A program made the position numbers and the translations under genes. From Chloroflexota bacterium (GTDB lineage: Bacteria > Chloroflexota > Chloroflexia > Thermomicrobiales > UBA6265): a DNA stretch of 7,288 nucleotides. The notes beneath the pieces are model-generated. The model saw only the letters and a program-made list of their open reading frames with translations. It was not told where the DNA came from and ran no database searches. Within the stretch, counting starts at the first letter, position 1, and each line of letters opens with the position of its first letter. Below, piece by piece: positions 4,981 to 7,288 of this stretch. Location: the NCBI GenBank assembly GCA_023424355.1, contig JAFAEA010000007.1, positions 1-7,288 on the forward strand, given 5' to 3'.

Positions 4981-6356
4981 GCAGCCGATCGCAAGGCGGT
5001 ATGCGCGATGTGCTTGGGAACGGCGCGTTTGTTCGTCTCTGGCTCATTCAGGCAGTAACCCAGGTTCTCCAGAATATGGTGAACTTCGCGCTGCTGCTTC
5101 GTGTCCGCGATGTGGTGGAGATCCACGATCTCCCCAATGCGAACACGGCCATCAGCCTCGTGATCCTGGCATTCTCGCTGCCGGCCGTACTGTTCGGACC
5201 TCTGGCCGGTGTGATTGCGGATCGATCCAACAAGCGCATTCTCATGGCGATTCTCAACGTCGCCCGCGCTGTTGCCGTTTTGATGTTCATTGCGATTCAA
5301 CCGGGCTGGCACGTCGAGACAATCCTCCTTGCGTACTACGTGGTTACCTTCCTGTTCGGTATCGCCGGGCAGTTCTTTGCACCCGTGTTGGGTGCCACGA
5401 TTCCGCTGGTGGCTCGCCGCGAACAGTTGATGAGTGCGAATGCGCTCTTCAATCTCACTAACACAGCTGCCCAGCTCATTGGATTTGCCGCTGCTGGCCC
5501 AATCGTGATCAGAATCCTCGGTGTCGATCGCATGTTTGCTTTCGCTGTGGTTGCCTATGTGCTGGCCGCGGCGTTGGTATTCACGCTGCCAAGTACTCCC
5601 AGGATTGTTCGCGAATATGAGGGTGCCGAAGCTCGACCGATGCAGCGCCTGTGGTCGGATATGAAGGAGGGGTTGGTTTACATCCTTCAGGACCCCGCTC
5701 TCATGAAATCCATCGGCTACCTGACCCTGGCCTCGACCTCATTCCTCACCATCGCGACGCTGGGTCCGGATTTCGTGACCAGTGTCATCGGCCTCGCGAA
5801 AGAAGATATTGGCCTTGTTGTAGCACCGGCCGGTGCTGGAATCCTCATCGGCGTGCTGACTGTGCCACGCGTTGTCGGCCGCATCGGACGTCGTTGGCTG
5901 ATCAATATGGCCATGGTAATGGCCGGATTGATGATGGCAGCGATGGCTCTCACCAGAAATGTGATGGACTGGATCGTTCCGGGCGATTCCGAAGTGAGTA
6001 CCGTGGTAATGCTAATTGGCGTGTTTGCCGTGGTGTTGGGCATCTGTAACGCCTACATTTTGGTGCCATCGCAAACCATGTTGCAGGAGCGAAGTCACGA
6101 AGCCATTCGCGCCCGTGTTTACGCTACGTTCTTTACCATCAGCAATGGTGCCGCGTTCATTCCCATCTTCTTCGCCGCCGCTGCTGCCGACTTGTTCGGC
6201 GTGGTGAATGTGTTGCTGGTGATGGCGGCGATTGTGGGCGGACTGGGGCTCTTCCAGATCCTGCACGCGCGACAGTCACGCATCGCCAAGTGGAATCGGA
6301 TTCGCCCGCGACACCGGCTTGGTCCCGAAGCACTACCGAAACGCAAATCGTCCTGA
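4977..6356 (+). CDS. Major facilitator superfamily transporter, MFS_3-like efflux protein
   Basis: The 459-residue inner-membrane protein has the length and hydrophobic pattern of a 12-helix MFS carrier. Approximate helices are at 18-42, 58-82, 88-108, 114-138, 158-180 and 185-205, then a cytoplasmic loop with REYEGAEARPMQRLWSDMKEG, then six more from about 245 to 430. The family motif A follows helix 2: GPLAGVIADRSNKR at 74-87. PLVARREQLMSANALFNLTN at 143-162 matches the PELV..EQL..ANAL signature of MFS_3-type exporters. A basic tail of about 30 residues ends the protein. The substrate cannot be told from sequence. The start overlaps the DUF951 stop (GTGA), a classic coupled arrangement, with GGTGA 6 nt upstream; the ATG at 5001 would only remove 8 residues. 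The gene ends 3 bp from the convergent pyrB stop. Confidence 0.92.
   Translation: MSSRSQGGMRDVLGNGAFVRLWLIQAVTQVLQNMVNFALLLRVRDVVEIHDLPNANTAISLVILAFSLPAVLFGPLAGVIADRSNKRILMAILNVARAVAVLMFIAIQPGWHVETILLAYYVVTFLFGIAGQFFAPVLGATIPLVARREQLMSANALFNLTNTAAQLIGFAAAGPIVIRILGVDRMFAFAVVAYVLAAALVFTLPSTPRIVREYEGAEARPMQRLWSDMKEGLVYILQDPALMKSIGYLTLASTSFLTIATLGPDFVTSVIGLAKEDIGLVVAPAGAGILIGVLTVPRVVGRIGRRWLINMAMVMAGLMMAAMALTRNVMDWIVPGDSEVSTVVMLIGVFAVVLGICNAYILVPSQTMLQERSHEAIRARVYATFFTISNGAAFIPIFFAAAAADLFGVVNVLLVMAAIVGGLGLFQILHARQSRIAKWNRIRPRHRLGPEALPKRKSS
5822..5837. repeat. 16-bp perfect palindrome inside the transporter gene
   Basis: AGCACCGGCCGGTGCT reads identically on both strands and encodes part of VAPAGAG in the second half of the transporter. 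As RNA it could only make a 6-bp stem with a GGCC loop. It may be chance. Confidence 0.5.
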
Positions 6357-6359
6357 GCT

Positions 6360-7265
6360 CTACCCCAGTAGTTGATTGAGAAGCGCCATGCGCACGTACA
6401 CGCCGTTGCGCGCCTGGCGGAAATAGGCAGCTCGCGGATCTGCATCGACCTCGACTGCTATTTCATCGACTCGCGGCAGCGGATGCATCACAACCGCATG
6501 TTCGCCGAGCAGGTCCATCTGTCGAGCCGTGATGATATACGTGCCCTTAACTGCCAAATAGTCTTCTTCGGAATCGAAACGTTCCTTCTGGATTCGGGTT
6601 TGGTAAACCACATCGGCCGAGGACATCGCGATATCCAGATCCGGTTGCTCTTCCCAACTCACACCGGCGGCATCAAGCGCATCCTTCACATCGTCACGCA
6701 TATCAACTTGTGGAGGTGCAACGAAGATGATGTGGCAGTTATTTGTTTGCCGCAAAAGCAGGCTAAGCGAGCGCACCGTGCGACCGTATTTGAGATCGCC
6801 GACCATCGCGATGCGTAGGTCGTCTATGCGACCCAGTTCGTGGTGGATGGTATATAGATCGAGCAGCGCCTGGGTTGGATGCTCTCCAGGACCATCACCA
6901 GCATTCAGGATCGGCACCTCCGCCACTGCCACAGCGCGGGCGAGTGCTCCCTCCTCGTGATGGCGCATCGCAATTGCATCGGCGTAGCCGGCGACCATCC
7001 TCACGGTGTCTTCAACGGTCTCGCCCTTGATTGCAGAGCTGAACTCTCGGGCATTTTCTGTGCTGATCACATTGCCGCCAAGGCGCATCATCGCGCTCTC
7101 AAAGCTCAGTCTAGTGCGGGTGCTTGGCTCGTAGAAGATGGAGGCGAGAATTTTGCCCCGCAGTGGTTCGGCAGTCGCCGGAAGCTCGCGCATGGCATCG
7201 GCCTCGGCGAAAAGTGCCTCGATCCAGGTTCGATCAAACTGATCCACTGCGACGATGTGCTGCAT
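6360..7265 (-). CDS. pyrB: Aspartate carbamoyltransferase, catalytic subunit
   Basis: The 301-residue enzyme joins carbamoyl phosphate and L-aspartate to give N-carbamoyl-L-aspartate, the committed step of pyrimidine synthesis, in the cytoplasm. The carbamoyl-phosphate site is complete: FYEPSTRTRLSFE with STRTR at 48-52, K80 in KGETVEDT (matches E. coli K84), R101 in MRHHEEG (R105), and H129 and Q132 in GEHPTQ (H134, Q137). Aspartate-site residues include R162 in GDLKYGRTVRSL (R167), R224 in YQTRIQKERF (R229) and HPLPRVDEI at 261-269. KYGRT and the QTR-QKERF block distinguish it from ornithine carbamoyltransferase. Length equals the usual 300-310. The ATG (complement of 7263-7265) has GAAGG 9 nt upstream. 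It faces the plus-strand cluster. No pyrC, pyrI or other pyr gene follows it, so it would be the last gene of its unit. Any PyrR-type leader would lie beyond the right edge. Confidence 0.98.
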   Translation of the reverse strand: MQHIVAVDQFDRTWIEALFAEADAMRELPATAEPLRGKILASIFYEPSTRTRLSFESAMMRLGGNVISTENAREFSSAIKGETVEDTVRMVAGYADAIAMRHHEEGALARAVAVAEVPILNAGDGPGEHPTQALLDLYTIHHELGRIDDLRIAMVGDLKYGRTVRSLSLLLRQTNNCHIIFVAPPQVDMRDDVKDALDAAGVSWEEQPDLDIAMSSADVVYQTRIQKERFDSEEDYLAVKGTYIITARQMDLLGEHAVVMHPLPRVDEIAVEVDADPRAAYFRQARNGVYVRMALLNQLLG

Positions 7266-7274
7266 ACCGGTGTG

Positions 7275-7279
7275 CCTTC
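7275..7279 (-). promoter_or_regulatory. Ribosome binding site of pyrB
   Basis: On the minus strand this reads GAAGG, within the purine run AAGGGGAAGG (7284 to 7275), 9 nt before the pyrB ATG. It supports that start. Only 23 bp of upstream DNA are present, so no promoter can be judged. Confidence 0.6.
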
Positions 7280-7288
7280 CCCTTGATC

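Noticed and set aside
1..7288. Defence island, mobile element, CRISPR array, tRNA or rRNA
   Set aside because: Nearly all bases belong to recognised or tightly packed genes. I saw no transposase or integrase, no spaced direct repeats and no tRNA-like fold.

Overview
The window looks like ordinary bacterial chromosome, moderately GC-rich by eye (not counted). It carries a tightly packed, one-directional run of information-processing genes, and one pyrimidine gene facing it. The set delta' clamp-loader subunit, RicT/YaaT (PSP1 family), RecN, YbaB, DUF951 and catalytic PyrB resembles Firmicutes and Chloroflexota gene content. DUF951 and the holB-ricT pair point away from Proteobacteria. A Chloroflexota member, perhaps Thermomicrobia-like, is my best guess. 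That is inference from gene content and general protein character, not from any search.

Layout, plus strand: positions 3-209 hold the 3' end of an unrecognised gene. It overlaps holB (206-1219) by 4 bp. holB overlaps ricT (1198-2283) by 22 bp. A 98-residue uncharacterised protein follows (2312-2611 region, ending at 2608), then recN (2618-4360). A 67-bp gap, the longest on the plus strand, holds a short inverted repeat and a -10-like hexamer. After it come ybaB (4428-4730), a DUF951 zinc-ribbon-like gene (4750-4980) and a major facilitator superfamily exporter (4977-6356) that starts inside the DUF951 stop codon. On the minus strand, pyrB (7265 down to 6360) converges on the transporter with only 3 bp between the two stop codons.

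How the genes fit together: HolB belongs to the clamp loader. RicT-family proteins act in an Fe-S protein complex linked to RNA maturation in Bacillus. RecN acts in double-strand-break repair, and YbaB is a nucleoid/DNA-binding protein often linked to repair genes. The left part is therefore a replication/repair/RNA-processing housekeeping cluster, probably one or two transcription units given the overlaps and Shine-Dalgarno spacing. The DUF951-transporter pair is translationally coupled and attached to its end. PyrB catalyses the committed step of pyrimidine synthesis and belongs to a separate unit that begins at or beyond the right edge.

I saw no RNA gene, insertion sequence, CRISPR array, prophage gene or attachment site, and no gene-free stretch over 70 bp. 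Nothing here is convincing as a new multi-gene system. The items most worth a second look are a nearly perfect 15-bp hairpin inside the DUF951 gene, the small histidine-rich protein between ricT and recN, the arginine-rich tail of RicT, and the replacement of the usual ybaB-recR pair by ybaB-DUF951-transporter.
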